From: Streptomyces iranensis
GTDB lineage: Bacteria; Actinomycetota; Actinomycetes; Streptomycetales; Streptomycetaceae
Assembly (NCBI RefSeq): GCF_017874715.1
Contig: NZ_JAGGLR010000020.1
Coordinates: 124,001 to 188,000 of the forward strand
Direction of reading: 5' to 3'
Length of the DNA stretch: 64,000 bases
Positions 18,492 through 26,972 of this stretch are shown here, piece by piece. The translations under genes and the position numbers were made by a program. Position 1 is the stretch's first letter. Every line of letters begins with the position of its first letter. Below the pieces are notes generated by a model. That model was not told where the DNA came from, ran no database searches, and saw nothing but the letters and a program-made list of their open reading frames with translations.

Positions 18492-20177
18492 ATGAACGGC
18501 TCCGGCGGCACCGCGTACGACGCTGCCGGACGGCCGCTGACCCGCCCCTCTGAGCCCCCGCGGATCCCGGGGCGTCCGCCGCTCAGCCTCGCCGAGGTGC
18601 TGCGACTTCCGGTGCTGGCCGCCGGGGCGCCGGAGGTGGTCTCCGGCCATGGGCAGCTGGCCAGGCCGGTCCGCTGGGTCCACATCACCGAGCTGCTGGA
18701 CCCCGCGTCCTTCCTCAAGGGCGGGGAGCTGGTGCTGACCACCGGGATGCCGCTGCCCGAGGACCCGGCGCTGGTCCGCCGGTATGTCGACGAGCTCGCG
18801 GACGTCGGCGCCGCCGGGCTGGTCATCGAGCTGGTGCGGCGCTACCACCGGCCGCCCTCGGAGCTGGTACGGACCTGTCTGGCGCGGGACTTCCCGCTCG
18901 TCCTGCTCTCGCGGACGGTGAACTTCGTGGAGGTCACCCAGGTGCTCCACTCCCTGATCGTCGGCAGTCAGGTGGAGAGCCTGCGCCGGGCCCAGGACGT
19001 CCATGACACCTTCACCGCGCTGACCCTGCGGGGCGCCGGGCCCGAGGAGGTGGTGGACATGGCGGCCGAGATGAGCGGGCACCCCGTGGTGCTGGAGAAC
19101 CTGGTGCACCAGGCCGTCATCTGCGGTTCGCCGGGGCGCGGGGTGGAGGGGGCGCTGACCGGCTGGGAGCGGCGCTCGCGCGCCACGCCCTCGCCCGACC
19201 GGACCGGGCTGAGCGGCCCGGAGGACTGGCTGGTGACCGCGGTGGAGTACCGGGGCGAGCGGTGGGGGCGGCTGCTGATGCTCCCGGACGGGGCCCGGGA
19301 CCCGGCAGTCGGCCCCGAGGACGCGATGGTCCTGGAGCGCACCGCCACGGCCCTGACCATCGCCCGGCTCACCCATCACACGCGCTGGGAGCGGCGGGCC
19401 CAGCGCACACTGCTGCTGGACCTGGTGGAGCAGCGCTGCCGGTCCAGGGGCGAGGCGCGGGCCAGGGCCGAGGCGCTGGGCGTGCCGGTCGCGGGCCGCC
19501 GGCTGATGGTGGTGCTGGTCAGCCCCGGGCCCGGGGCCGGGGAGACGACCGAGCTGGAGGACCGGCTGACGGACGAGCTGGGGGCGGCCGGGGCCGCCGT
19601 ACTGGTCGGCGCGGTACCCGGTGACCACATAGGGGTGCTGCTGGCCCTGCCCGCCGCCGCGCCGTGGCGGCCGCTGGTGGAGCGGCTGAGCAGCTCGGTG
19701 CGGCAGTCCCGGCCGGACGCCGTGATCAGCGTCGGCTCGGAGGTGTCGGACCTGTCGCAGACCGCCCGGTCGTTCCAGCAGGCGGCGCGGGTCGCGGACG
19801 CCGCCGTTCCGGGGACACCGGACAAGGCGTTCCACGAGCTGTCCGACATCGGGCTGCGGCAGTTGCTGTACGCGCTGCGCGGCGATGTGCGGCTCCAGGA
19901 GTTCGTGGAGCGGCAGTTGGGACGGCTGGTGGACTACGACGAGCGGCACGGCACCGATCTGCTGCCGGTGCTGCACACCTTCCTGGACGCGGCGGGCAAC
20001 AAGACGGTGGCCGCCAAGCGCGCGAATCTGTCCCGGCAGGCGTTCTACCAGCGGCTGCACTCGGTGGAGCGGGTACTGGGCTGCGATCTGGAGTCGGGTG
20101 AGCAGCGCACCCAGCTCCATGTGGCGCTCACCGCCTTCCGTCTGCTGCGGCTGTCCCGGGGCCCGGCCCCGTCCTGA
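18492..20177 (+). CDS. PucR-family transcriptional regulator
   Basis: 561 aa. The N-terminal PucR sensory domain spans about 30-150 (LSLAEVLRLPVL, then LARPVRWVHITELLDPASFL). A degenerate middle domain follows. The C-terminal PucR-type HTH (LLPVLHTFLDAAGNKTVAAKRANLSRQAFYQRL) spans about 490-545. PucR proteins usually activate nitrogen-compound catabolism. Divergent placement next to gabT-gabD makes it the likely GABA-responsive activator of that operon. The start is the ATG at 18492; the earlier codons in frame have no ribosome-binding site. The TGA stop lies in the flank of the second palindromic element. Confidence 0.87.
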   Translation: MNGSGGTAYDAAGRPLTRPSEPPRIPGRPPLSLAEVLRLPVLAAGAPEVVSGHGQLARPVRWVHITELLDPASFLKGGELVLTTGMPLPEDPALVRRYVDELADVGAAGLVIELVRRYHRPPSELVRTCLARDFPLVLLSRTVNFVEVTQVLHSLIVGSQVESLRRAQDVHDTFTALTLRGAGPEEVVDMAAEMSGHPVVLENLVHQAVICGSPGRGVEGALTGWERRSRATPSPDRTGLSGPEDWLVTAVEYRGERWGRLLMLPDGARDPAVGPEDAMVLERTATALTIARLTHHTRWERRAQRTLLLDLVEQRCRSRGEARARAEALGVPVAGRRLMVVLVSPGPGAGETTELEDRLTDELGAAGAAVLVGAVPGDHIGVLLALPAAAPWRPLVERLSSSVRQSRPDAVISVGSEVSDLSQTARSFQQAARVADAAVPGTPDKAFHELSDIGLRQLLYALRGDVRLQEFVERQLGRLVDYDERHGTDLLPVLHTFLDAAGNKTVAAKRANLSRQAFYQRLHSVERVLGCDLESGEQRTQLHVALTAFRLLRLSRGPAPS

Positions 20178-20178
20178 G

Positions 20179-20338
20179 AGCCTGTGTCATATCCCCGGCC
20201 GGGCGTGCGACGCCTGGCACGCACGCTCGCGGCGTTGCCGAAACGCCCACGTGGCTCCGCCACGAGGACGCTCCGGCGCCTTGCGATCGCACGCACCAGA
20301 CGCCGCACGCTGATCCGACCGGGGATATGACACAGGCT
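20179..20338. mobile_element. 160-bp MITE-like element with 20-bp terminal inverted repeats
   Basis: The ends AGCCTGTGTCATATCCCCGG (20179-20198) and the exact reverse complement (20319-20338) bound a short non-coding segment. CTGAG stands on each side (20174-20178 and 20339-20343), compatible with a 5-bp target duplication; the palindromic AG/CT next to it makes the exact boundary uncertain by two bases. The left copy of the flank contains the PucR stop codon. No transposase is encoded, so it would need one supplied from elsewhere. Confidence 0.7.
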
Positions 20339-20350
20339 CTGAGACGGCGA

Positions 20351-20395
20351 CGCGCCACGGCCGGCCCGGATCGAATCCGGGCCGGCCGTGGCGCG
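20351..20395. terminator. Bidirectional terminator hairpin
   Basis: A perfect 21-bp stem (20351-20371 against 20375-20395) with a 3-base loop, very G+C-rich. It separates the convergent PucR and PAS-LuxR genes and should stop transcription from both. Confidence 0.85.
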
Positions 20396-20420
20396 TCCGT
20401 GGACCTCCGCGACGCGGAGG

Positions 20421-21107
20421 TCATTTGACGAAGTCGTCGACGACCTTTGGCGGCCAGCAGCCGACGTTGAGTACGCCGATGGAGTAGGCGCGGGAGACGA
20501 GGGCCGCGCGGTTGGGCACCCGCAGCTTCCGCAGCAGCCGAGTCACGTGGTACTCGACACCCTGCCGGCTGAGGTAGAGCCGGGAGGCCAGGGGGATGGT
20601 GGAGAGCCCGGCGGCGATGCCCTCCAGGATGCGCGCCTCGGTCTCGGTGAGGAGCTTCTTACGGTTGGTGACCATGTCCACCTCCTCGCCACCCGCCGTG
20701 GGACGCATCACCACGAGGATCGAGGCCACATGGGCGGCGCCCTCGCGCACCGCCACGGCGGTGAGCCCGCTGGTGAAGGCGGCCCCCTCGGCCCCGATGG
20801 CCACCACATGAGTGGTGAACCGGTGGCGGGAGCCGTCGAGGAGCCGGGTGAACTGCCGCTTCAGCGCCTGTCGGACGCTGGGGTGTACAAGGTCACAGAA
20901 GTCGCGGCCGCACACGTCCGAGGAGGCGTCGTCGAACTGCCGGAAGAATTCCCGGTTCGCCTGCTGGACGATGAGCGACGGGTCGAGACAGACGACACAC
21001 ACCCCTGGCTGATCGAACTGGCGCAATAGATCCGTGTACTCGGTCTGCTCGTGTCCAAGCTCGTGGGGGGTTGGCCGAGCCGAATCCGCTAGTAAAGGCA
21101 ATGCCAA
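20421..21107 (-). CDS. PAS-LuxR transcriptional regulator (PimM/AmphRIV-like)
   Basis: 228 aa with an N-terminal PAS domain at about 28-135 (GVCVVCLDPSLIVQQANREF, then CGRDFCDLVHPSVR) and a C-terminal LuxR-type HTH at about 150-210 (LTETEARILEGIAAGLSTIPLASRLYLSRQGVEYHVTRLLRKL). This short two-domain build is characteristic of the pathway-specific activators of polyene macrolide clusters such as PimM, AmphRIV and NysRIV. The likely start is a TTG at 21107 with AGGAAGGGA about 10 bases before it; an in-frame TGA closes the frame upstream. The fifth codon is TTA (21093-21095), so translation should depend on the bldA tRNA. A 34-bp palindrome lies about 30 bp upstream of the start. Confidence 0.87.
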   Translation of the reverse strand: MALPLLADSARPTPHELGHEQTEYTDLLRQFDQPGVCVVCLDPSLIVQQANREFFRQFDDASSDVCGRDFCDLVHPSVRQALKRQFTRLLDGSRHRFTTHVVAIGAEGAAFTSGLTAVAVREGAAHVASILVVMRPTAGGEEVDMVTNRKKLLTETEARILEGIAAGLSTIPLASRLYLSRQGVEYHVTRLLRKLRVPNRAALVSRAYSIGVLNVGCWPPKVVDDFVK

Positions 21108-21136
21108 GGGACTGCCATCCCTTCCTAATTCTCAGT

Positions 21137-21170
21137 ATTCGGAATTGAATATCGATATTCAATTCCGAAT
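21137..21170. promoter_or_regulatory. 34-bp perfect AT-rich palindrome upstream of the PAS-LuxR gene
   Basis: Each half reads ATTCGGAATTGAATATC, and the second half is its exact reverse complement with no spacer. It lies about 30 bp upstream of the PAS-LuxR start in unusually A+T-rich DNA for this genome. It is most likely an operator for a dimeric regulator, or a structured 5' leader. It does not match the published operator shape of PimM-type regulators (an inverted repeat around GGGAWWTCCC). Confidence 0.65.
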
Positions 21171-21248
21171 GTTCATTTCAGAATTGAGACTAGGGATCTA
21201 CGGGCACGGAAGTCAACGTCAACAGGGGTGTCACCACCCAATCCCGTG

Positions 21249-21282
21249 GTGGGGTGCCCCGAAGGTTCGGTCCGCACCCCAC
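21249..21282 (-). terminator. Terminator-like hairpin after the LAL operon
   Basis: Outer stem GTGGGGTGC (21249-21257) pairs with 21274-21282, and an inner CCGAA/TTCGG stem lies inside. It is about 75 bp past the stop of the last LAL gene, between it and the PAS-LuxR gene. This suggests the PAS-LuxR gene has its own promoter. Confidence 0.55.
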
Positions 21283-21357
21283 CCCTTCGGTGGGCCGGTA
21301 CGGTCGGTTCACGAATCCTCGTCAAACAGCGTCCAATTATCGCCGTTAACGTTCCGT

Positions 21358-24168
21358 TCACGAATGCATGCGAGGCAGCAGCTCGATGAGCTCGCGCCGC
21401 CCGGAGACGCCCAGCTTGCGATAGGAACTCGTCAGATGCTTCTCGATGGCGCGGGAGCTCACCCCCAGCTCGGCGGCGACCTCCTGGTTGGTCAGGCCGC
21501 GCCCGACGAGGGAGGTCACGGTGCGTTCGGTACGGGTGAGGGTTGCCTCCGGCGGGGCGGCCGCCGCACCGCTGCCGTCCGCCGCGCGGATCCGCTCCAC
21601 CAGCCGTGGCATTCCGCACGCCGAGGCCAGGGCCGCGGCCTCCCGGAGTACCGCCGCCGCCTCGCCGCCTCCCGGCCTCAGCCGCTTGCCCAGCAGCAGG
21701 AGCGTGCGGGCCAGTTCCAGCTCATTGGCCGAGGCGCGCAGCACATCGACCGATTCGTGCAGCAGCCGCAGCCCCTGGTCGCCGTCGCTCAGCCGGGCCT
21801 TCACCCGCAGCGCGCGGCCGAGCGCCACGGGGGCGCCCCATTCCGTCGCCCGCAGCAGCTCCTCCTCGGCCAGCGCCCCGGCCGCGTGGGGGTCGCCGAC
21901 CCGCCGGTGAAGGTCGGCCGCCCAGGGCCGCCAGGAGAAGAGCACGGGATTGCGCCAGCCCGACGCCTCCAGCTGCCGGCCGCAGGCCAGGAGGGTTTCC
22001 AGGGCGCTGGTCCAGCGGCCCTGCTCGGCGTCCTGCGCCGCCTTGACGAACTGCAGCGCCGCGGTCAGGGCCAGGCTCGAGGAGCGGCGCCGGCCGGGGC
22101 CGTCCAGAATCCGCTCGATCAACGCGGAGTCCTGGAGGTCCAGGGCGACGCGGGTGAGGGCGAGGGTGGAGACGATCCCGGCCTCCTGCCAGTGCACCTC
22201 GGCCAGCCGCACGGCGCGCTCGGCGTACTCACGTGCCTGGGCGACACGGCCGCGGGCGCTGAGCACCATGGCCTGCTGGACGTTGACGAGCGCGTCCACG
22301 ACCGTGCCGCCCTGCCGCCGCGTCTGCTGCTCCATCGCCAGCCAGGAGCTGATCCCCCGTACCGAATCGGCGGCCACCAGCCCGATCACCACCAGCGGCA
22401 GCGGGGTGTGGACCTGGTCGGAGGTGGCCGGTTCGCGCTCCAGGATGCGGTTGGCCAGCCGGGAGACCTCGGCCGCGGGCCATCGGGCGGTCAGCACCGC
22501 CGCGTTGAGCAGCACCACCGTCAGCTCGCGCTCGGCGGAGGTGATCAGTGGCGGTTCCTCCCGCAGCGCGGACAGCCGCTCGACCGCCGCGGCCAGCTCC
22601 GCCGGGTCCTCGTGTCCGGCGTGCCGCAGCCGCGCCTCGAGCCGCAGCGCCACATCGCGCGCCGTGCCCTCCAGCGAGGCGGCGGGCCCCAGGTCCTCGG
22701 CGACCTGGTGCAGCAGATCGACGACCGACGGGGGCCCCAGTCCAACGATGGTGGGCGAGATCCGCAGGGCCGCGGCGGCCCGGAGCCTGGCCGTGGTCAG
22801 CAGGGGGATCGCCTGGGAGATGTGGCGTTCACAGGCGGCCGGGTCGAAGCCGCGCTCCGCGGTGGCCAGATCGATCAGCAGCCGGGCCCGGCCCTCCCCG
22901 GTCAGCGAACCGTCCAGGAGGGCGCGGCGCAGATAGCGGGCGGCGGTGCGGGGCGCGCCGCGGCGCAGCGCGGTGTCCGCCGCGGCGCGCAGCACCTCCA
23001 CCGCCCAGGGGTGGTCGGAGCTGGTGACGGCCAGGAGCTGGGCGGCGACGAGTTCGGCGGGGCGTCCGTTGTGGTACATCAGGGCCGCCGCGGCGTCGTG
23101 CAGCCGCTCCCGTTCGGCCACGGTCATCGAGGACTCCACGGCGTCCCGCACCACCCGGTGGAGGAAGCGCGGCTCCTGCTCGGCGACGAGCAGCCCCAGC
23201 TGGTGGAGGTCGCGCAGCGCGGCCAGGAAGCCGATCGGGTCCAGCCCGGCCAGCCGGCCCAGGAGGTCCGGTTCGGCCTGGTCGCCGAGGACCGCGATGG
23301 CGGCGGCCAGGTCGCGCGGGGGCCGGGGCTGGGCGCGCAGGGAGCCGGCCAGCCGCTCGCGCAGCTGGGCGGGGCGCAGGGAGCGGGCCAATTCGGCATG
23401 CTCGGCGGTGGGCCGGTGGCCGCGCATGGCCAGGTCCGCCAGCACCGACTTCAGGAACAGCGGGTTCCCCGCGGAGCTCTCGTGACAGGCGCGGGCGAAC
23501 TCCTCGTCCCCCGGCACGCCGAACTGCTCGAGGATCACTTCCTTGGTGGCGCCCAGCGACAGCGGCGCGGGGCGCAGCACCCGCCGCGCCGCCTCGACGA
23601 TCTCCCGCAGCAGTGGGTCCCCGGGGCGCCGGTAGCCGTCCCGCAGCGCGCAGACGACCACGGCGCGCAGCCCGTGCAGCCGCTTGACGAGGAAGGCGAG
23701 CCAGCGCAGCGAGGGGGTGTCGACCCACTGCAGATCGTCCACGAGGACGAGCAGCGGGCGCTCGGCGCCGGCGGTGGCCAGCACCGAACGCAGGCCGTAC
23801 AGCGCCTCCTCGGGGATGGTGACGGCCCCGTTCTCGTCGAGCGGCGGGGCGTCGTCGGAGAAGACCGTCCGGCAGAGGTCGGCCTCTGCCTCGATGCGCT
23901 GCCCGCGGAGCTCTTCCGGGGCGCCGGTGAGCAGGCTGTCGAAGAGCTGGCGGACCACGCCGAGGTCGAAGTCCTGCTCCATCGGCGCGGCGTTGGCGCG
24001 CAGGACCCTGATCTTCTCGCCCTCGGCGAGCGTCGGCAGCTGGTGCAGCAGCGCGGTCCGGCCGGCGCCCAGGGGGCCGGTGAGCAACAGCAGTGACGAG
24101 TCCCCCGCCGCCGCGGCCCGCAGCGCCTCCGCGACCTGCGCCAGCTCGGCCTCCCGTTCAAGCAACAT
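21358..24168 (-). CDS. LAL-type LuxR regulator 1 (large ATPase domain, LuxR HTH)
   Basis: 936 aa. The N-terminal AAA-type ATPase domain has an altered Walker A at 31-38 (GPLGAGRT, Arg in place of the invariant Lys) and a Walker B (LLVLVDDLQWVD). A long helical TPR-like middle follows, and the C-terminal LuxR HTH is at about 870-930 (LTRTERTVTSLVGRGLTNQEVAAELGVSSRAIEKHL). LAL proteins of this size commonly control macrolide and polyene biosynthesis. The ATG overlaps the end of the upstream LAL gene by 11 bases, so the two are translationally coupled. GGGAGG lies 8 bases before the start. No TTA codon was seen in this gene. Confidence 0.9.
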   Translation of the reverse strand: MLLEREAELAQVAEALRAAAAGDSSLLLLTGPLGAGRTALLHQLPTLAEGEKIRVLRANAAPMEQDFDLGVVRQLFDSLLTGAPEELRGQRIEAEADLCRTVFSDDAPPLDENGAVTIPEEALYGLRSVLATAGAERPLLVLVDDLQWVDTPSLRWLAFLVKRLHGLRAVVVCALRDGYRRPGDPLLREIVEAARRVLRPAPLSLGATKEVILEQFGVPGDEEFARACHESSAGNPLFLKSVLADLAMRGHRPTAEHAELARSLRPAQLRERLAGSLRAQPRPPRDLAAAIAVLGDQAEPDLLGRLAGLDPIGFLAALRDLHQLGLLVAEQEPRFLHRVVRDAVESSMTVAERERLHDAAAALMYHNGRPAELVAAQLLAVTSSDHPWAVEVLRAAADTALRRGAPRTAARYLRRALLDGSLTGEGRARLLIDLATAERGFDPAACERHISQAIPLLTTARLRAAAALRISPTIVGLGPPSVVDLLHQVAEDLGPAASLEGTARDVALRLEARLRHAGHEDPAELAAAVERLSALREEPPLITSAERELTVVLLNAAVLTARWPAAEVSRLANRILEREPATSDQVHTPLPLVVIGLVAADSVRGISSWLAMEQQTRRQGGTVVDALVNVQQAMVLSARGRVAQAREYAERAVRLAEVHWQEAGIVSTLALTRVALDLQDSALIERILDGPGRRRSSSLALTAALQFVKAAQDAEQGRWTSALETLLACGRQLEASGWRNPVLFSWRPWAADLHRRVGDPHAAGALAEEELLRATEWGAPVALGRALRVKARLSDGDQGLRLLHESVDVLRASANELELARTLLLLGKRLRPGGGEAAAVLREAAALASACGMPRLVERIRAADGSGAAAAPPEATLTRTERTVTSLVGRGLTNQEVAAELGVSSRAIEKHLTSSYRKLGVSGRRELIELLPRMHS

Positions 24169-26914
24169 CGATTCCGCCTCCCTGCGCCGCCCGCAGCAAC
24201 GCGATCAGCTCCGCGCGACCGCCGATCCCCAGCTTCCGGTACGCACCGCTGAGCCTCAGCTCCACGGTGCGTCTGCTGACGGAGAGGGTCTCGGCTATCT
24301 CCCGGTTGCCGTGGCCGAGTCCGACGAGGGAGGCGGTGCGCCGCTCAGGCTCGGTCAGCGTCGCCCACGCCGGATGCGGGACGCGTCCGCGGACGGCGGA
24401 GGACCCCGTCCGCTCGGACAGCTCGCGTACCTTCGCGACCAGCTTGCTGGCGGGCCGGTGGGCGATGACGAAGGTGAACAGCTCGGCCACCAGGGGGGCC
24501 GCGGCGCGCGGGTTCCCGGTGTCGAGTTCGGCCGTGGCCAGCTCCATCAGGGCCCCCGCGTAGGCGAGCCGGGCCGGGGTGCCGCGCAGCGTGGCCACCG
24601 CATCGCGGAGCCGCTCGACCCGCTCCTCGCGGGCCACCCGTCCGGCGCCAAGCTGGGCCCAGCCGAGCGTGTTGGGGGCGCCCCACAGCCGGGCCAGCGC
24701 GAGCTCCTCGTCGGCGAGCCGCCGTGCCTCCTCCTGGTCGCCGAGGGCGTCGTGGACCCGGGCGGCCATCGAACGCCAGGGCATCAGGGCGGGGTTGATC
24801 CGCCCACGGCCCAACTGCCATCTGCCGGTGGCCTGGAACAGCTCCACCGCCTCGGGCAGCCGGTCGTCCTTGACCGCCACCAGCGCGCGGGCGAAGAGCA
24901 GATAGCCCCAGGAGGCGCCCTCGCGCGACTCGGCGGGGGCGGAGGCGGCCGCGAGACCACCGGCCTGGCCGAGGTCGCCGTTCTCCAGGGCGATGAGGAT
25001 CCGGACGGCCAGCAGATACGGGACGGTGTAGCGGTGCCAGAGGGAGCGGGGCAGCGATCGCTCGGCGGCGGCCACGTCCCGTTCGGCCATGTCGAGCCGG
25101 CCGCGCCGCAGGTTCAGCTCACCGCGGACGGCCAGGGCCTGGGCGGCGGCCGCGCGGGCGTGCCGCCGGCGCAGGTCGGTGTGGAGGATGTCCAGCCGGA
25201 CCTCGGCCTCGTCCAGGTCGTCGGTCAGCAGCAGGGTCCGGGCGGCGGTGAGCCGGGGCAGGATCAGGGCGCCCGCGCCGCCGTCCAGGGTGAAGACCCG
25301 ATGGGCCAGCGTCCGGGCGGTGGGCAGGTCCGCCCCGCGCAGGGCCAGCCGCCAGGCGCGCGCCGCGGCCTGCACCGGGCAGATGGGGTCGTCGGGCAGC
25401 GGCGGGATCCCGTCCGGGACCAGATCGGTGTCGTCCTGCCCGTCGGACTCGGTGAGCCAGAACAGCCCCGCGAGCGCCCCCCGTTCCTCGCCGTCGGTCG
25501 AGGGCAGCACGTCGACGATCGCGCGGCGCAGCGCCTTGTCGTCGCCGCGGGAGAGCCCGAGGTCGGCGGCGCGCACCCGGATCCGGCCAGGCCCGCCGTC
25601 CCCGGTGCGGATGATCTCCGCCAGCCGGCGGACCGCGGCCTCGGGGGCGGCGAGCACTTCGATGGCGGCGAGTTCCAGGCCCAGCCGCGCGCGTGGCGCC
25701 GGGTCCAGCGGCTCCTCCAGCGCCCGGGACAGACAGGCGATCGCCTGGGCGGTCCGGCCCGCGCGCAGTGCGGCGGCGCAGGTGCGGCGCAGCACGGGGA
25801 TCACCCAGGGCTCGTCGACCGGGCGGGCGGCGAGCAGCAGCCGGGCGATGTCCTCGTCGGCCACGGCCGCCCGGTAGGCCAACTCGGCCGCGCGGGCGTG
25901 GAGTTCGGCCCGCTCGTCACCGGGCATCTCGGCGAGGATCCAGCTGCGCGCCTCGGGCCGGCTCAGCCGGAGCCCGGTCCCGGAGGCGATGGCGAGCCCG
26001 CTCTCCTGGAGCACTTCGGGCAGTCCGGGCTCGCTCGCGGCGCGGGGGCCGGCGAGCGCGTACAGCAGGGACAGATCCAGCAGATCGCCGCAGACGGCGA
26101 GCGCGCGGACGAGCGCGACGGCGGTGTCGGACAGCTCTCCGAGCACACGGACGGTGTGTTCACCGCCCACGGCCTCGCTGATGGTGGACAGTTCCGGCAC
26201 TCGCCCGGCGACCGGCGCGTAGCCGTGTTTGGTGAAGCGGCGCAGTGCCTCGGACAGCACCTCGGGATTTCCCGCGCTCGCCTCCAGGGCCGCGGAGATG
26301 AAGGCGTTGTCACCGGGGTGGCCGCAGATCAGCGCGACGGTGGCGGCCACGTCGCGCGGGGCGAGCGGGGCCAGTTCGCATTCGAGGGTGATCACCTGCT
26401 GTGGCGCGCTGGACAGCGGGCACGCACCGGGGCGGAGCCGGCCGGTGCCGCTCACCAGGAGGACGATGAGTGCGTCGGGCAGCCGCCGTATGAGCGCTCC
26501 GAACCAGCGCAGCGAAACCGGGTCCAGCCATTCCACATCATCGACGACCAGTAGTGTGGGCCGCTCCCGGGCGGTCCGCAGCAACTCGGTCAGGCCCGGT
26601 AAGCGGCTCTCGGGCCCCTGTCCGGTGAGGGCCTTCATCGAGCCTTCGGTGAGTCCGTCCATCGGGGCGAGCAGCTGTCCCACCACGCCGTAGCGCACAT
26701 CGCGCTCGCCGGGGGTCGCCTTGGCGCGCAGCACCCGGAAGCCCTGGTCCTCGGCCAGTCGGGCGGCGAGGTTCAACAGGCGGCTCTGTCCGTAACCGGG
26801 CCTGCCGATCAGTGTCACCACCGAGGAGCGGCCCCGGCCGAGATCGGCGACGGTCTGGGCAAGCATGGCCTGCTCTCGTTCACGGCCGGGGAACGGGAGC
26901 CCGTTGAGCTGCAT
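24158..26914 (-). CDS. LAL-type LuxR regulator 2
   Basis: 918 aa with the same three-part layout as its neighbours. The Walker A at 37-44 reads GRPGYGQS, with Gln replacing the invariant Lys; Walker B reads TLLVVDDVEWLD. The helical middle is followed by a LuxR HTH at about 850-905 (LTEPERRTASLVGLGHGNREIAETLSVSRRTVELRL). Codon 105 is TTA (26600-26602), a likely bldA-dependent step. It is middle in the LAL series: 58 bp separate it from LAL3 upstream, and it overlaps LAL1 downstream. A degenerate Walker A suggests weak or absent ATP hydrolysis. Confidence 0.9.
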   Translation of the reverse strand: MQLNGLPFPGREREQAMLAQTVADLGRGRSSVVTLIGRPGYGQSRLLNLAARLAEDQGFRVLRAKATPGERDVRYGVVGQLLAPMDGLTEGSMKALTGQGPESRLPGLTELLRTARERPTLLVVDDVEWLDPVSLRWFGALIRRLPDALIVLLVSGTGRLRPGACPLSSAPQQVITLECELAPLAPRDVAATVALICGHPGDNAFISAALEASAGNPEVLSEALRRFTKHGYAPVAGRVPELSTISEAVGGEHTVRVLGELSDTAVALVRALAVCGDLLDLSLLYALAGPRAASEPGLPEVLQESGLAIASGTGLRLSRPEARSWILAEMPGDERAELHARAAELAYRAAVADEDIARLLLAARPVDEPWVIPVLRRTCAAALRAGRTAQAIACLSRALEEPLDPAPRARLGLELAAIEVLAAPEAAVRRLAEIIRTGDGGPGRIRVRAADLGLSRGDDKALRRAIVDVLPSTDGEERGALAGLFWLTESDGQDDTDLVPDGIPPLPDDPICPVQAAARAWRLALRGADLPTARTLAHRVFTLDGGAGALILPRLTAARTLLLTDDLDEAEVRLDILHTDLRRRHARAAAAQALAVRGELNLRRGRLDMAERDVAAAERSLPRSLWHRYTVPYLLAVRILIALENGDLGQAGGLAAASAPAESREGASWGYLLFARALVAVKDDRLPEAVELFQATGRWQLGRGRINPALMPWRSMAARVHDALGDQEEARRLADEELALARLWGAPNTLGWAQLGAGRVAREERVERLRDAVATLRGTPARLAYAGALMELATAELDTGNPRAAAPLVAELFTFVIAHRPASKLVAKVRELSERTGSSAVRGRVPHPAWATLTEPERRTASLVGLGHGNREIAETLSVSRRTVELRLSGAYRKLGIGGRAELIALLRAAQGGGIDVA

Positions 26915-26972
26915 GGTGTGACTATATGCCTGGGATGGGTCGTGAACCTGTCAGCGAACCGCACTGCGCGCC

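Noticed and set aside
21188..21197. CTAGGGATCT as a PAS-LuxR operator downstream of the LAL operon
   Set aside because: Only half of the published inverted repeat is present and it lies after, not before, the LAL genes; too weak to call.
21034..26554. Long plus-strand open frames opposite the LAL genes
   Set aside because: Their translations have no domain pattern, while the minus strand carries complete ATPase and LuxR HTH motifs.
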